In this document: positions 6,055 to 16,392 of the stretch, one piece after another
How positions within the stretch are numbered: the first letter of the stretch is position 1
Layout of the letters: the number at the start of each line of letters is the position of its first letter
From: Paenibacillus chibensis
GTDB lineage: Bacteria; Bacillota; Bacilli; Paenibacillales; Paenibacillaceae
NCBI RefSeq assembly: GCF_004001045.1
Contig: NZ_BIMK01000007.1
Location: 62,001 to 126,000 of the forward strand
DNA length: 64,000 bases
Direction of reading: 5' to 3'
Made by a program: the position numbers and the translations under genes
Notes under the pieces: model-generated
Told to the model about the DNA's origin: nothing
The model's input: the letters and a program-made list of their open reading frames with translations, nothing else
Database searches by the model: none

Positions 6055-8091
6055 TTATTTTTGTACGATTTTAAATAATCTCAACTCATGAATGCCGTAT
6101 GAGATTGCCCACTTTTTGACGGCATTGTCGCTGACACCAAACTTGAGTCCAATTTGAGTGTAGCTGGTGGTGGTAATGAGTTCTAATAGCTCGTCTTTTG
6201 GGGGCTTCTTCGAAGGCCTAGGTTCCTTGGCGACGGTTGGTCTGGCCGCACGCTTTGTGGCCCCTTTGGACTTCTTAGTAGCCTTTTTGGCTTCCCGACG
6301 TTTCCTATGTTCCTCGATGTGGCAGGATTTGCATAGGGTGACCAAGTTAGGAAGTTTGTTGACGAGACTAATGTCGAGAGTGGGATCGATATGGTGTATA
6401 TCGGTGTCGCCTGCTCCGGTAAGCTCTGTACCACATTCCCTGCACTTCATCTTGTCTCTGTTGAATGCCATGGGCCTGTTTATAAAGTACTCTAAGTTAT
6501 AAAATGTACCCTTATTCGAATTTCTAGCTAACAAATTCGAGATGTTCCCGATAGTGAGGTTAGGATTGCGGTTGATTGTGGTCCATGTATGGCCTGTGAT
6601 TTCCTCGTATTTGGCCCTACCCTTGGCACTGTATGGTGTGATCCATTGTGCCTTGACGTTTGGATGTATGGTTTTACCAAGCCCGAGTTTTGCAAGTCCG
6701 ACATAAACGCCGTCGATTTTAAAGGCGAGTGTGTTGGAATCTGGGTGAGTTATTGCTTCACTGTACAGATTGTTGCAATTCTTGAGCTTGACCCACTTAC
6801 CGTTGTGCTTGTGTTTGGTAGCGACAAGCGCTTTGGCGAGTTTCCAGTCAAGGTGGGGGAGTACTACACTGTACAACGTTGTCATGCGGTAGAAGTTATT
6901 CAGGCCGCGGACAATGCTGTTGTATCTTTGGATGTTTTCTACAAGATCGTATTTATTGGGAGATCGCCTGATTTTCCTGAGAGCGTCATAGACGTCTTTT
7001 GTCTTCTCTTTGAGTCGGGCTTGTGACGGTTCACTACGTAGCGTGTAGTTGCCGTTGTTGCCGGGCTTTTTGAAGAAGGTTATGCCAAGAAAGTTCATTT
7101 TATCCTTACGGAGATCCGTAATGATGGTTTTCTCGTCTGATAATTCGATCTTGAGTTTTTCTCTAAGATACTTGGCGCATGCATATTTCCACTTTACTGC
7201 TGATTCTTCAGTGTCTGTGAGAATGATCCAGTCGTCGGCGTATCTAATTAGATAGCCTTCTTTGAGCCTGGAGTTCTTACGTAGGTTCTCGTGTTTTCTG
7301 AGTACCCTAGTATATTCTCTATCAGTCTTGAAGTCGAGCCATTGGTTACAAACCCAATGGTCGAAGTCGGTTAGGTAGACATTCGATAGTAACGTGCTTA
7401 TCGTTCCTCCTTGGGGAGTGCCGATGTCGTTGACTTCTTTTTCTCCATCAATGCCACTCTTTAGGATTCTTTTGACTACCGTCAGTACACGTTTGTCCCT
7501 GATGCCATACTTATACAGTTTACGTATCAGTATGTTGTGATCGATGTTATCAAAGTAACCTTTGATATCACCTTCGAGGACGAAGTGCCTCTTGTTCATC
7601 GTGGTAAGTCTTTGCATGTAAGCCACTGCGTGAGAGATGTCTCTCATTGGGCGAAACCCGTATGAGTGTCTAAACATGGTCGCTTCCAAGATGGGTTCGA
7701 GGATGTTGTTGACGGCTGTCTGTATAATCCTGTCGACAATTGTCGGGATGCCGAGAGGTCTCTGCTTGCCGTTACTTTTGGGAATGAAGACCCTTCTGAC
7801 TTTATCAGGCGAGTAATCTATGATGCAGTCTCTTAACTTGTCAAATGCTTCTTCCGCGTCGATTTGTAACCAAACTTGTCCGGTTATCTCGTCAACACCC
7901 GCTGTTTTGAATCCTGGGTTGCTTTTGACCTTACGTATAGCATGTATAAGGTTTTCGCGCATCAGGATCAATTCAAGCAGCCCGTGGAAGTCGCGTTTTC
8001 CATTGGAGGATTGCTCATAGAGATCATCCTTAACAATCTTTAGCTCTGCTTCGCTGAGTTCTGTTTCGTATGTCACGTCAGTAAGTATCAC
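6055..8091 (-). CDS. ltrA: Group II intron reverse transcriptase/maturase with HNH and extra C-terminal HTH
   Basis: A 678-residue intron-encoded protein. Reverse-transcriptase blocks run from about residue 60 to 345: IPKSNGKQRPLGIPT near 103, SYGFRPMR near 143, EGDIKGYFDNID near 173, GTPQGG near 224 and the catalytic YADD at 284-287. The maturase (X) region covers about 360-480. An HNH endonuclease follows: C550-x2-C553, HH at 566-567, C587-x2-C590-H591. After a Lys-rich linker (about 596-632) comes an added helix-turn-helix (TQIGLKFGVSDNAVKKW), of a kind seen at the end of free-standing HNH homing nucleases and not usual in LtrA-type proteins. The GTG start at 8091 has only a weak ribosome site and is uncertain. 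The protein should help the intron fold for splicing and copy it into new sites. Confidence 0.93.
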   Translation of the reverse strand: MILTDVTYETELSEAELKIVKDDLYEQSSNGKRDFHGLLELILMRENLIHAIRKVKSNPGFKTAGVDEITGQVWLQIDAEEAFDKLRDCIIDYSPDKVRRVFIPKSNGKQRPLGIPTIVDRIIQTAVNNILEPILEATMFRHSYGFRPMRDISHAVAYMQRLTTMNKRHFVLEGDIKGYFDNIDHNILIRKLYKYGIRDKRVLTVVKRILKSGIDGEKEVNDIGTPQGGTISTLLSNVYLTDFDHWVCNQWLDFKTDREYTRVLRKHENLRKNSRLKEGYLIRYADDWIILTDTEESAVKWKYACAKYLREKLKIELSDEKTIITDLRKDKMNFLGITFFKKPGNNGNYTLRSEPSQARLKEKTKDVYDALRKIRRSPNKYDLVENIQRYNSIVRGLNNFYRMTTLYSVVLPHLDWKLAKALVATKHKHNGKWVKLKNCNNLYSEAITHPDSNTLAFKIDGVYVGLAKLGLGKTIHPNVKAQWITPYSAKGRAKYEEITGHTWTTINRNPNLTIGNISNLLARNSNKGTFYNLEYFINRPMAFNRDKMKCRECGTELTGAGDTDIHHIDPTLDISLVNKLPNLVTLCKSCHIEEHRKRREAKKATKKSKGATKRAARPTVAKEPRPSKKPPKDELLELITTTSYTQIGLKFGVSDNAVKKWAISYGIHELRLFKIVQK

Positions 8092-8450
8092 CTTTCGTGA
8101 CTGTGTACGATTGATATTTGTGGAATAACGTCCGTTATCTCAGCATTTGCGTAACAAGGTGGTTCATGTTTCATCATCTGATCAACACTTGACTTACCCC
8201 CTTCGCTCCACAGGAGTTACCCTGCTTCAACACTACTACGGGGCTTCCGCCATCTCTCTTCATGTGTTTTTCTCTTGCATCTGTCCGACACATTAGTACC
8301 CTGATGTATCAGTTTGGGATGGTACTGAGAGACTTCTCACGTTCCTCTGTTTCTAGCTATACATATCTGCACTTAGGTGCCACCTATACGAAGAAGGATC
8401 ATGGGGTTACAACAATATTAATCCCCTTGATTAACGTATATCCGTTAACC

Positions 8451-8480
8451 GCAGACTCCCTGCCCATAAAAGGTATCCGC
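8451..8480 (-). other. EBS1 hairpin of the group II intron
   Basis: In the intron RNA GCGGATACC (from 8480) pairs with GGAGTCTGC with one mismatch, enclosing a 12-base loop TTTTATGGGCAG. The TATGGGC part complements the 5' exon end GCTCATA. A 5'-splice-site-pairing loop at the tip of a domain I stem is exactly where exon-binding site 1 is found in group II introns. Confidence 0.75.
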
Positions 8481-8888
8481 AATCCTAGACCCTGCATGTT
8501 TCCATGCAGTCACCTTTCGTTTTCAACCAGTGGTTTGTCTGGTGTATTACCTTCTCACCGTATGCAGTTTTTAGCCCCCCGCCTACTAGTTACTGACCGC
8601 TTGGGCATTCACTTTGGGCGTCTTCACCGAGCTTCTTACATTGGGCTATACATCGCCTTCCTGCAAGTCGGAGTCTTAGGGTATTTCTCACCTTCTTGTT
8701 GGTGAAGGTGGGGAGTCTTACATCCCTTATCGAAACAGAAGTTGGCGCCCTAATGGGCGCCCTCCACTTTTGTTCAGCATTTCTGCTGAGATTGATGGAG
8801 AACGTGACGCACTATGAGCCGACCGCTCTAACCAACTGAGCTAAGGGCCCTGATCAAATATGTGAACGATCAAAAATATAATGGCTGT

Positions 8889-8969
<81 letters not shown>

Positions 8970-9001
8970 TCATTAGCCTGTCGTAAATAGCGACAAGAAT
9001 T

Positions 9002-9031
9002 AATATACAGCATAAACATGCTCTGCGTCAA
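9002..9031 (-). promoter_or_regulatory. Sigma-A promoter of the tRNA operon
   Basis: TTGACG (9026-9031) and TATATT (9002-9007) are separated by 18 bases on the minus strand, 32 bp before the tRNA-fMet gene. It should drive tRNA-fMet, the split tRNA-Ile and the intron. Confidence 0.75.
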
Positions 9032-9054
9032 GTATTTAATTCTGGAATTTTGCT

Positions 9055-9219
9055 CTACGGTATAAAGCGGACGCCGTATCTGCCTTTTCTCGATCGGAAA
9101 ATTTCTACCAGATGCGGATCATCGTAGCCATAAATCCAACCGTTCTGCTCCAGCCTTTTGGCAAGGCATCCCGCCTGAAATTTCGTTTTATACAGCTTCC
9201 CAAAATAAACCCATTGCAT
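9055..9219 (-). CDS. Small hypothetical protein, 54 aa
   Basis: I choose the ATG at 9219 (MQWVYFGKLYKTKF) because GAAAGGGGAC lies just before it; a longer reading to 9321 has no ribosome site and an unconvincing N-terminus. The protein is basic and aromatic (WIYGYDDPHLVEIFRSRKGR), with no signal peptide or membrane segment. I do not recognise the family. It ends 23 bp before the tRNA promoter. Confidence 0.6.
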   Translation of the reverse strand: MQWVYFGKLYKTKFQAGCLAKRLEQNGWIYGYDDPHLVEIFRSRKGRYGVRFIP

Positions 9220-9383
9220 GGTATTGTCCCCTTTCAGGAAAGATAAATGGTGTCGATGGCTATTGTTGCCTGAAGGGGTCTTCCTCATGCATTTGATCTT
9301 TATCTTTGAGATTATTCCCAAGTTATTTTATAATATTAACTAAGTTGTTTAAGATCAAACTTTTCTGGAAGCGAGGAATTTGA

Positions 9384-10250
9384 ATGGCAAAAACACACAG
9401 GAAGCTGTCTCCCGTCGATTTACTGAAGAAATTTATTTTCATTACGGCCGGTGCGATCTTGATGGCGGTCGCGCTCGAGGTATTTCTCGTACCGAATGAT
9501 ATCATTGACGGAGGCATTACCGGTATCTCCATCGTCTTATCCAAAATAACAACCCTTCCGCTCGGGATTTTCCTCTTCGTTATCAACCTTCCCTTCTTAT
9601 TTCTGGGTTACAAGCAGATCGGCAAAACCTTTGCCTTCTCTACGCTGTACGGCATTATCGTCATGTCCGTGACGACACAGCTGCTTCATCATGTCAGTCC
9701 GTTCACGAACGAAAAAATTCTGGCCGTGCTGTTCGGCGGATTGATTCTCGGCCTTGGCGTCGGCCTCGTGATCCGGTATGGCGGATCTTTGGACGGAACG
9801 GAAATCGTCGCTATTTTGCTATCGAAAAAGACCCGTGTTCCTGTCGGACAAATCATCATGATCATGAACGTGTTCATCTTCATTATTGCCGGGTTCGTGT
9901 TTGGATGGGATTCCGCCATGTACTCGATCTTTACTTATTACATGGCATCCAAGGTCATGGATATCGTGGTGGAGGGTCTCAACGAATCCAAATCCGTTAC
10001 GATCATCTCCGGGGAATATGAAGAGATTTCCCAAACGATCCAGGATCGTCTCGGACGCACCACGACCTTCATTTATGCACGAGGCGGCTATTCCGGCGAG
10101 GATACGCAAATGATCTACTGCGTCGTAACGCGTCTGGAGCTGGCCAAGCTCAAATCGGTCGTGCATGAGATCGATCCAAGAGCTTTCATCGCGATCGAAA
10201 GTGTATCGGACGTCCTTGGCGGCAATTTCGAAAAGAGTGCCATCCACTAA
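9384..10250 (+). CDS. YitT-family membrane protein (DUF161/DUF2179)
   Basis: A 288-residue protein with an ATG start after GAGGAATTTGA. Five to six hydrophobic segments fill residues about 15-190, with motifs FLVPNDIIDGGITGISIVLS and YGGSLDGTEIVAILLSKK typical of YitT-family proteins. Residues about 205-280 form the soluble C-terminal DUF2179 domain (GEYEEISQTIQDRLGRTTTF, then YCVVTRLELAKLK). It is a multi-pass membrane protein of unclear function; members are numerous in Bacilli and one is needed for sporulation, but which paralogue this is cannot be told. It is transcribed alone. Confidence 0.88.
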   Translation: MAKTHRKLSPVDLLKKFIFITAGAILMAVALEVFLVPNDIIDGGITGISIVLSKITTLPLGIFLFVINLPFLFLGYKQIGKTFAFSTLYGIIVMSVTTQLLHHVSPFTNEKILAVLFGGLILGLGVGLVIRYGGSLDGTEIVAILLSKKTRVPVGQIIMIMNVFIFIIAGFVFGWDSAMYSIFTYYMASKVMDIVVEGLNESKSVTIISGEYEEISQTIQDRLGRTTTFIYARGGYSGEDTQMIYCVVTRLELAKLKSVVHEIDPRAFIAIESVSDVLGGNFEKSAIH

Positions 10251-10423
10251 AATATGCACACTTAACGGTATCAGAAAGCGTCAGTTCTACCCGATGCCCT
10301 TCTTGATACGATAAGAAAAACGTCTATCGACGTACTTTCAAAGGAGACAGACCGCGCTTAGAGGATGTTTTTCATGCGAGATAAGGATGTTTAACCTCGG
10401 CTGTTTATACTTTCTTATCTCTT

Positions 10424-10462
10424 AAAAAAGAGGCACAGGTTCTTGAACCTGTGCCTCTTTTT
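10424..10462. terminator. Bidirectional terminator between the YitT gene and pyrE
   Basis: AAAAAAGAGGCACAGGTTC and its exact complement form an uninterrupted stem with A/T runs on both sides, so it can stop transcription from both directions. It lies between convergent genes, 68 bp after the end of pyrE on the minus strand. The rest of the 280-bp gap (10251-10530) shows nothing else. Confidence 0.9.
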
Positions 10463-10530
10463 GATGTTCCGCCCGATGCGGCGTCGCCAGTCGAAGCGCC
10501 TCACCGGGGTAAATCCGGATTTCGTTTGTC

Positions 10531-11172
10531 TTATACACCGAATGAGGACGGATCGTCTCTCCACGCTTTCAGCGCTGCTACATCCTCTTCCTCGATCTTG
10601 CCCTGCTGCAATGCAACTTCCATCAAGGCTGTGTAGTTGGACAGTGTCTGAAGCGGAACACCCGCTTCTTGGAAGGCCTGAACGGCCTTGTCCAGCTGGT
10701 AGCTGAAGATCGCCAGAACCGCTTGCGGCTCCGCTCCCGCATCTTTGATTGCAAGCGCAGCCTTGATGGAGCTGCCGCCGGTAGAGATGAGGTCTTCGAT
10801 CACGATTACCTTTTGCCCAGGCTTGATGCTGCCTTCGATTTGATTCTCTTTGCCGTGGCCTTTTGCCTTGTCGCGGATATAAGCCATCGGCAGGTTCAGC
10901 TTCTGCGCAACCCACGCCGCATGCGGAATACCGGCCGTCGCCGTTCCGGCAATCACCTCGGTATCCGGGTAATGCTCGCGAATGACCGCCGCGAACGATT
11001 CCGCGATATATTCGCGGATTTCCGGATACGACATCGTTAACCGGTTGTCGCAGTATATAGGGGACTTGATGCCGGAAGTCCAGGTAAAAGGCTGCTTCGG
11101 ACGCAGCGCCACCGCTTCGATCTGCAGCAAATACGCTGCGATTTGTCCAGAGATTTCTGCCAGTTTCGTCAT
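10531..11172 (-). CDS. pyrE: Orotate phosphoribosyltransferase
   Basis: A 213-residue enzyme that joins orotate to PRPP to give OMP, the fifth step of UMP synthesis, in the cytoplasm. The PRPP-binding motif is [17 protein letters not shown] (about 115-131), preceded by [20 protein letters not shown] with the catalytic Lys residues; the N-terminus has the substrate loop [15 protein letters not shown]. Its ATG overlaps the pyrF stop as ATGA, a sign of translational coupling. It is the last gene of the pyr operon and is followed by a strong terminator. Confidence 0.97.
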   Translation of the reverse strand: MTKLAEISGQIAAYLLQIEAVALRPKQPFTWTSGIKSPIYCDNRLTMSYPEIREYIAESFAAVIREHYPDTEVIAGTATAGIPHAAWVAQKLNLPMAYIRDKAKGHGKENQIEGSIKPGQKVIVIEDLISTGGSSIKAALAIKDAGAEPQAVLAIFSYQLDKAVQAFQEAGVPLQTLSNYTALMEVALQQGKIEEEDVAALKAWRDDPSSFGV

Positions 11173-11906
11173 GCGTTAAGCATCTCCTTAATGATAGATT
11201 CTGCAGCGGCTCTCGGCTCCTCTGAGCCTGTAATCGGCCGTCCGACGACAATATAGGTGCTGCCGCCGCGGATGGCTTCACCCGGCGTCAAAACGCGCTT
11301 CTGATCGCCCTGATCGCTGCCCGCCGGCCGGATGCCCGGCGTGACGGTGACGAAATCCTTGCCGCACGCTTCAGCGATCATGCCGGACTCCTGCGCGGAT
11401 GCGACCACGCCGTCCAGTCCTGCAGCCTGGGTAAGCTCCGCATAACGGATGACTGCATCCTGCACGGTACCCGGTATGCCGATCTCTTGGTTGAGCATGT
11501 CTTGTCCCGTACTGGTCAGCTGCGTTACGGCAATGACGAGAGGCTTGCGGAGCGAAGCGTCGGACTGAAGCGCCTTGTCAACGCCTTCCATCGCCGCCTT
11601 CATCATTTCGCTGCCGCCGGCTGCGTGAACGTTAAACATGTCCACACCAAGACGGGTGATGCTCTCTGCTCCACCCTTGACCGTGTTAGGAATATCATGC
11701 ATTTTGAGATCCAGGAACACTTTGTAGCCGCGGGTTTTGAGCTCCCGTACAAAATCCGGGCCTGCAGCGTAATACAGCTGCATGCCCACTTTCATGTAAC
11801 ACGGAATGCCTTCAAGCTCTTGCAGCAAAGCCTTGGCTTGATGCGCATCCGGATAATCGAGGGCCACGATTAAGCGGCCCGCCATTTCCTTGTATGCTTC
11901 ATTCAT
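11169..11906 (-). CDS. pyrF: Orotidine 5'-phosphate decarboxylase
   Basis: A 245-residue enzyme that converts OMP to UMP. I take the ATG giving [20 protein letters not shown], behind AGGAGGAATGAAATA that itself starts within the carB stop region. The catalytic motif [13 protein letters not shown] carries the Lys-Asp pair, and the phosphate-binding end TPGIRPAG and GRPIT follow. It starts 13 bp after carB and overlaps pyrE by 4 bases. Unlike Bacillus subtilis, no pyrK or pyrD lies between carB and pyrF. Confidence 0.97.
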   Translation of the reverse strand: MNEAYKEMAGRLIVALDYPDAHQAKALLQELEGIPCYMKVGMQLYYAAGPDFVRELKTRGYKVFLDLKMHDIPNTVKGGAESITRLGVDMFNVHAAGGSEMMKAAMEGVDKALQSDASLRKPLVIAVTQLTSTGQDMLNQEIGIPGTVQDAVIRYAELTQAAGLDGVVASAQESGMIAEACGKDFVTVTPGIRPAGSDQGDQKRVLTPGEAIRGGSTYIVVGRPITGSEEPRAAAESIIKEMLNA

Positions 11907-11919
11907 TATTTCATTCCTC

Positions 11920-14900
11920 CTAGCGGTCGGCGAAAGCCGGCATCGCGGAGGATGAGAAGTTGATGGTGTCAAGCATGTTCAGCAACGCTCTGACGGTATC
12001 GAGGGAGGTCATGCATACGACCCCGTTCTCAACCGCTTCGCGGCGGATCCGGAATCCGTCACGTTCCGGCGTTTTGCCTTTGGTCAGCGTGTTGAAGACG
12101 AACTGGGCTTCGCCGTTACGGATCAGGTCAAGAATGTTCGGCGTTCCGTCGCTAAGCTTTTGCACTGTTGTCACGAGGATTCCCGCGTTAGTAAGCGCAT
12201 TGGCCGTGCCGCCGGTCGCATAGATTTTGTACCCGAGTCTTCTGAAGCCTTTCATCAGTTCAACCGCTTCATCTTTATCCTTGTCGGCTACGGTCACGAT
12301 AATCGCGCCGGTGGAAGGAATCTTCATGCCTGCGCCGATCAGACCTTTGAACAGGGCCTTCGCGTATTGCAGATCGCGTCCCATGACTTCGCCCGTCGAT
12401 TTCATTTCAGGTCCGAGGGTCGGTTCCACTCTGCGCAGTTTCGCGAAGGAGAACACCGGCACTTTAACCGATACGTATTCGCTTTCCGGCCACATGCCTT
12501 CCTCATAGCCCAAGTCCTTCAGCTTTTTGCCGAGGATCGCTTGCGTCGCAAGATTGGCCATCGGGATGGTCGTGACCTTGCTCAGGAACGGAACCGTCCG
12601 GGAAGAGCGCGGGTTCACCTCGATGACGTAGACTTCATCCTTGTAGATGACGAACTGGATGTTAACCAGACCGATCGTTTTCAATTCTTTGGCGATGCGT
12701 GTTGTGATGCTGACGATTTTATCCTTCAGATGCTGTTCCAGATGCTGAGGCGGATATACCGCGATCGAGTCGCCGGAGTGTACCCCTGCCCGTTCGATAT
12801 GCTCCATAATGCCCGGGATAATAACCGTTTCGCCGTCGCAGATCGCGTCGACTTCGACTTCCTTCCCAAGCATGTAACGGTCAATCAGTACCGGATGATC
12901 CGGGTTGATCTTCACGGCTTCTTCCATGTAGCTCAGCAGCTCCGCGTCGGAGTATACGATTTCCATGGCCCGTCCGCCGAGGACGTACGAAGGTCTCACG
13001 AGCACCGGATAGCCGAGCGATTGCGCCGTACCGACCGCTTCATCCACCGAGGTCACGGTGCTGCCCTTCGGCTGGGCGATATCCAGACGGGACAGGAGCG
13101 CTTCGAACTTTTTGCGGTTCTCGGCTTCATCGATGCTTTCCAGGCTCGTTCCGAGAATCGGAACGCCTGCCGCGCTGAGCGGTCCCGCCAGGTTGATCGC
13201 GGTCTGTCCGCCGAACTGCACGATGACTCCGATCGGCTTCTCCTGCTCGATCACGTTCATGACATCCTCGAAGAACAGCGGCTCGAAGTAGAGTCTGTCC
13301 GAGGTGTTGAAGTCCGTGGATACCGTCTCCGGATTGTTATTGATGATGACCGCTTCGTAACCTGCGTTTTGGATGGCCCATACCGCATGTACGGTCGAGT
13401 AGTCGAACTCGATGCCTTGGCCGATCCGGATCGGTCCGGAACCCAGCACCACCACTTTTTCCTTGTTCGATTTGGTCACTTCGTTCTCGGTTTCATAGGT
13501 CGAGTAGTAGTATGGCGTCGAAGCTTCAAACTCGGCCGCGCAGGTATCTACCATTTTGTACACCGGACGCAGATCATGCTTAAGCCGATAGCCGCGAACC
13601 TCCGCTTCCGTCGTGTAACTGTCCGCCAATACCTGCGCGCGGATTTCGGCAATCGCACGGTCCGTAAAGCCCATGCGTTTCGCCTCGTAAAGGGTCTCGT
13701 ATGTGAGCTCCTTCTGCTTGATTTGCGCTTCAAAGGCGATCATTCCTTGCAGCTTGTCGAGGAACCACCAGTCGATTTGGGTCAGATCCTGGATCGATTG
13801 AAGATCGAAACCGCGGCGGAAGGCTTCCGCAATCAGGAAGATACGCTCGTCGTCCACTTTGACCAGACGCTCTTTCAGCACCTCTTCGCTCAGCTCGTCG
13901 GTTCCCTTCAGATACAAGCGGTGCACACCGATTTCCAGGGAGCGGATCGCCTTGTGAATGGATTCTTCAAAGGTACGTCCGATCGCCATGACTTCGCCGG
14001 TTGCTTTCATTTGCGTACCCAGCTTGCGGTTGGCGTGAATGAATTTATCGAATGGCCAGCGCGGGATTTTGCTTACAATGTAATCCAGCGTCGGCTCAAA
14101 GCATGCGTAAGTTTGGCCCGTCACCGGGTTAGTCAGTTCATCCAGTGTGTATCCCAGAGCGATTTTGGCAGCCATTTTGGCGATCGGATAGCCGGTCGCT
14201 TTCGAAGCCAGGGCCGACGAGCGGCTTACCCGCGGGTTCACTTCGATGACATAGTATTGGTAGCTGTGCGGATCGAGCGCTAACTGCACGTTGCAGCCGC
14301 CTTCGATGTTCAAGGCACGGATGATTTTGAGGGATGCCGATCTCAGCATTTGATACTCGCGGTCAGACAGTGTCTGGCTCGGTGCCACAACGATACTGTC
14401 GCCAGTGTGTACGCCGACCGGATCGAAGTTCTCCATGTTGCAGACGACGATGCAGTTATCGTTCGCGTCGCGCATCACTTCGTATTCGACTTCCTTCATG
14501 CCCGCGATGCTCTTCTCGATCAGGCATTGTCCGATCGGGCTGTAGCGGATGCCGGAGGATACCGTCTCGCGCAGCTCTTCTTCGGTTGCACAGATGCCGC
14601 CGCCCGTACCTCCGAGCGTGTAAGCCGGACGGACGATGACCGGATATCCGACTTCTTCGGCGAACAGCAGCGATTCTTGAAGCGTAGTCACGATCGTGCT
14701 TTCCGGTACCGGCTGATCCAGCTCACGCATCAGTTCGCGGAACAGATCGCGGTCTTCAGCCTTCTCGATTGAAGTCAGCTGGGTTCCGAGCAGTTTGACG
14801 TTCTCCTGCTCCAGAATGCCTGCTTTCGCCAATTCCACCGCCATGTTCAGACCGGTTTGGCCGCCAAGCGTCGGCAGAAGTCCGTCCGGACGCTCCTGGC

Positions 14901-15135
14901 GGATGATTTGCGTTACGAAATCCAGCGTGATCGGCTCAATATAGACTTTGTCGGCCATATTGGTGTCCGTCATGATGGTAGCAGGGTTGCTGTTGATCAG
15001 AATAACCTCAACGCCTTCTTCCTTGAGTGCTTCGCAGGCCTGCGTGCCTGCGTAGTCAAATTCCGCTGCCTGACCGATGACGATCGGGCCCGAGCCGATA
15101 ACGAGGATTTTCTTGAGCTGTTTATTAAGTGGCAT
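11920..15135 (-). CDS. carB: Carbamoyl-phosphate synthase large subunit
   Basis: A 1071-residue subunit, the usual length. I take the ATG giving [20 protein letters not shown], with AAGGAGA 8 bases upstream, rather than a start 10 codons earlier. Two homologous ATP-grasp halves begin at [20 protein letters not shown] and [20 protein letters not shown]; the C-terminal MGS-like domain ends the protein. It makes carbamoyl phosphate from ammonia supplied by CarA, bicarbonate and two ATP. The start codon lies 1 base after the carA stop. Feedback by UMP or arginine intermediates cannot be judged. Confidence 0.97.
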   Translation of the reverse strand: MPLNKQLKKILVIGSGPIVIGQAAEFDYAGTQACEALKEEGVEVILINSNPATIMTDTNMADKVYIEPITLDFVTQIIRQERPDGLLPTLGGQTGLNMAVELAKAGILEQENVKLLGTQLTSIEKAEDRDLFRELMRELDQPVPESTIVTTLQESLLFAEEVGYPVIVRPAYTLGGTGGGICATEEELRETVSSGIRYSPIGQCLIEKSIAGMKEVEYEVMRDANDNCIVVCNMENFDPVGVHTGDSIVVAPSQTLSDREYQMLRSASLKIIRALNIEGGCNVQLALDPHSYQYYVIEVNPRVSRSSALASKATGYPIAKMAAKIALGYTLDELTNPVTGQTYACFEPTLDYIVSKIPRWPFDKFIHANRKLGTQMKATGEVMAIGRTFEESIHKAIRSLEIGVHRLYLKGTDELSEEVLKERLVKVDDERIFLIAEAFRRGFDLQSIQDLTQIDWWFLDKLQGMIAFEAQIKQKELTYETLYEAKRMGFTDRAIAEIRAQVLADSYTTEAEVRGYRLKHDLRPVYKMVDTCAAEFEASTPYYYSTYETENEVTKSNKEKVVVLGSGPIRIGQGIEFDYSTVHAVWAIQNAGYEAVIINNNPETVSTDFNTSDRLYFEPLFFEDVMNVIEQEKPIGVIVQFGGQTAINLAGPLSAAGVPILGTSLESIDEAENRKKFEALLSRLDIAQPKGSTVTSVDEAVGTAQSLGYPVLVRPSYVLGGRAMEIVYSDAELLSYMEEAVKINPDHPVLIDRYMLGKEVEVDAICDGETVIIPGIMEHIERAGVHSGDSIAVYPPQHLEQHLKDKIVSITTRIAKELKTIGLVNIQFVIYKDEVYVIEVNPRSSRTVPFLSKVTTIPMANLATQAILGKKLKDLGYEEGMWPESEYVSVKVPVFSFAKLRRVEPTLGPEMKSTGEVMGRDLQYAKALFKGLIGAGMKIPSTGAIIVTVADKDKDEAVELMKGFRRLGYKIYATGGTANALTNAGILVTTVQKLSDGTPNILDLIRNGEAQFVFNTLTKGKTPERDGFRIRREAVENGVVCMTSLDTVRALLNMLDTINFSSSAMPAFADR

Positions 15136-15136
15136 A

Positions 15137-16267
15137 TTAACGTTCTCCTTTCGCGGCTGCTGCAAGCTCAGCCTGGCGCGGGTTCACCGGATTTTGCTGT
15201 TTATGTTCGCGGATCATCTCCAGGAACTGATCGAACAGGTAGCTGTTGTCATAAGGTCCTGGGGCTGCTTCCGGATGGTATTGTACCGTAAAGGCCGGAT
15301 ATTTTTTATGCTTCAGGCCTTCGATCGTTTTGTCGTTATTGTTGATGTGCGTGACTTCAAGCTCCGTGCCTGCAACCGAATCCTCGTTTACCGTGTAGCC
15401 ATGGTTTTGGGAGGTGATGTAGCAGCGGTTTGTTTTCAGATCCTTCACGGGGTGGTTTCCGCCGCGATGGCCGAATTTAAGCTTTTCCGTATCGGCTCCG
15501 CAAGCCAGCGCGAACAGCTGATGGCCGAGGCAGATGCCGAAGATCGGATATTCGCCGAGAAGTTCCTGGATGGTGCGGATGGCATGAGGCACGTCTTTCG
15601 GATCCCCAGGTCCGTTGGAAAGCTGGATGCCGTCCGGATTGAGACGGCGGATTTCATCGGCCGTCGTGTCTTGCGGCACGACTACCACGTCGCAGCCGCG
15701 GGCTGTCAGCTCGCGCAGGATGCCCGTCTTGGCACCGTAGTCTACCAGCACGATCCGCTCTCTGGAACCTGGGCTGCTGTATACATGCTTCGTCGATACA
15801 GTCTCAACCTGATTGGTCAGGATCGGGCTTGCTGCCAGGCGTTCTCTCAGCTCTTCGACCGACTGGGCAGATGTCGTCAGGATGCCCTTCATCGTTCCGT
15901 GCTGGCGGATCATGCGGGTCAGCATCCGGGTATCGATGCCGCTGATTCCCACAATGCCATATTCCTTGAGCAAGCTGTCGACGCTGTATTCCGCGCGCCA
16001 GTTGCTTGGCACCGTTTCGTGGCGGCGCACGACGAAGCCGTGCACGAATGGCGCCACGGATTCGAAGTCATCGCGCGTAATGCCGTAGTTTCCGATCAGC
16101 GGATAGGTCATCGTCACGATCTGTCCGCAGTAGGATGGATCCGACAGCACCTCCTGATATCCAGTAATTCCTGTGTTAAATACAACCTCACCCGTTTTTT
16201 CACCTTCGGCTCCGAATGCGCTGCCCGTAAACAGCGTTCCGTCTTCCAGAAGCAATCTTGCCTGCAT
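15137..16267 (-). CDS. carA: Carbamoyl-phosphate synthase small subunit
   Basis: A 376-residue glutamine amidotransferase subunit. The start is the ATG giving [19 protein letters not shown], preceded by GAGGAGTGAGTGG. The N-terminal domain holds [16 protein letters not shown]. The class I amidotransferase domain contains [14 protein letters not shown] with the nucleophile Cys and [10 protein letters not shown] with catalytic His-Glu. It releases ammonia from glutamine for CarB, whose gene follows after one base. A 125-bp gap separates it from pyrC. Confidence 0.97.
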   Translation of the reverse strand: MQARLLLEDGTLFTGSAFGAEGEKTGEVVFNTGITGYQEVLSDPSYCGQIVTMTYPLIGNYGITRDDFESVAPFVHGFVVRRHETVPSNWRAEYSVDSLLKEYGIVGISGIDTRMLTRMIRQHGTMKGILTTSAQSVEELRERLAASPILTNQVETVSTKHVYSSPGSRERIVLVDYGAKTGILRELTARGCDVVVVPQDTTADEIRRLNPDGIQLSNGPGDPKDVPHAIRTIQELLGEYPIFGICLGHQLFALACGADTEKLKFGHRGGNHPVKDLKTNRCYITSQNHGYTVNEDSVAGTELEVTHINNNDKTIEGLKHKKYPAFTVQYHPEAAPGPYDNSYLFDQFLEMIREHKQQNPVNPRQAELAAAAKGER

Positions 16268-16392
16268 TCCACTCACTCCTCTGTCAAATACGTATGTTTG
16301 AGAATGCCGCCAACCATTTCGTGGTGAGCAGCATTTGCTCTTGTCTATTTCATGGCGTTGCTTGGTGTTGCATCGTCCGGCTGCAGCCGGCT

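Larger units (their letters stand above)
5890..8812 (-). mobile_element. Group II intron inside the tRNA-Ile(CAT) anticodon loop
   Basis: A 2923-bp intron. It starts GTGCG (consensus GUGYG) at 8812 and ends in CAC (consensus AY) at 5890. About 720 bp of structured RNA (domains I-III) precede the maturase gene, which occupies domain IV; domain V lies at 5957-5992 and a domain VI-like stem follows up to the 3' splice site. The exon-binding loop at 8462-8468 (TATGGGC) can pair with the last seven bases of the 5' exon, GCTCATA, with one G-U pair. The intron lies on the same strand as the tRNA, as required for splicing. It is a retroelement that homes by target-primed reverse transcription, so the tRNA gene is its insertion site. 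Confidence 0.92.
5854..8850 (-). tRNA. tRNA-Ile2 (anticodon CAT) split by a group II intron
   Basis: The 5' exon is 8813-8850 (38 nt) and the 3' exon is 5854-5889 (36 nt). Joined they make a normal 74-nt tRNA: acceptor GGGCCCT with AGGGCCC, anticodon stem GTCGG-CTCATAA-CCGAC, T arm GGGGG-TTCGAGT-CCCTC, discriminator A, no encoded CCA. The body matches the Bacillus tRNA-Ile with CAU anticodon, whose C34 is changed to lysidine by TilS so that it reads AUA; tRNA-Met is less likely because of the loop and acceptor sequence. The break lies exactly between nucleotides 37 and 38. Intron start GTGCG and end ending in AC follow group II rules, and exon joining restores the 7-nt anticodon loop. A functional tRNA therefore needs RNA splicing. 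Confidence 0.9.

Noticed and set aside
6055..8091. Retron or diversity-generating reverse transcriptase
   Set aside because: Maturase and HNH domains, intron boundaries and domain V identify a group II intron instead.
8262..8705. 147-codon frame on the plus strand
   Set aside because: It is antisense to intron domain I, which is explained as structured RNA.
10415..11281. 288-codon frame on the minus strand over pyrE
   Set aside because: Out-of-frame shadow of pyrE with Arg/Ser-rich composition.
12160..14283. Long 707-codon open frame on the plus strand
   Set aside because: It lies wholly antisense to carB, has an Arg/His/Phe-rich nonsense composition and no ribosome site.
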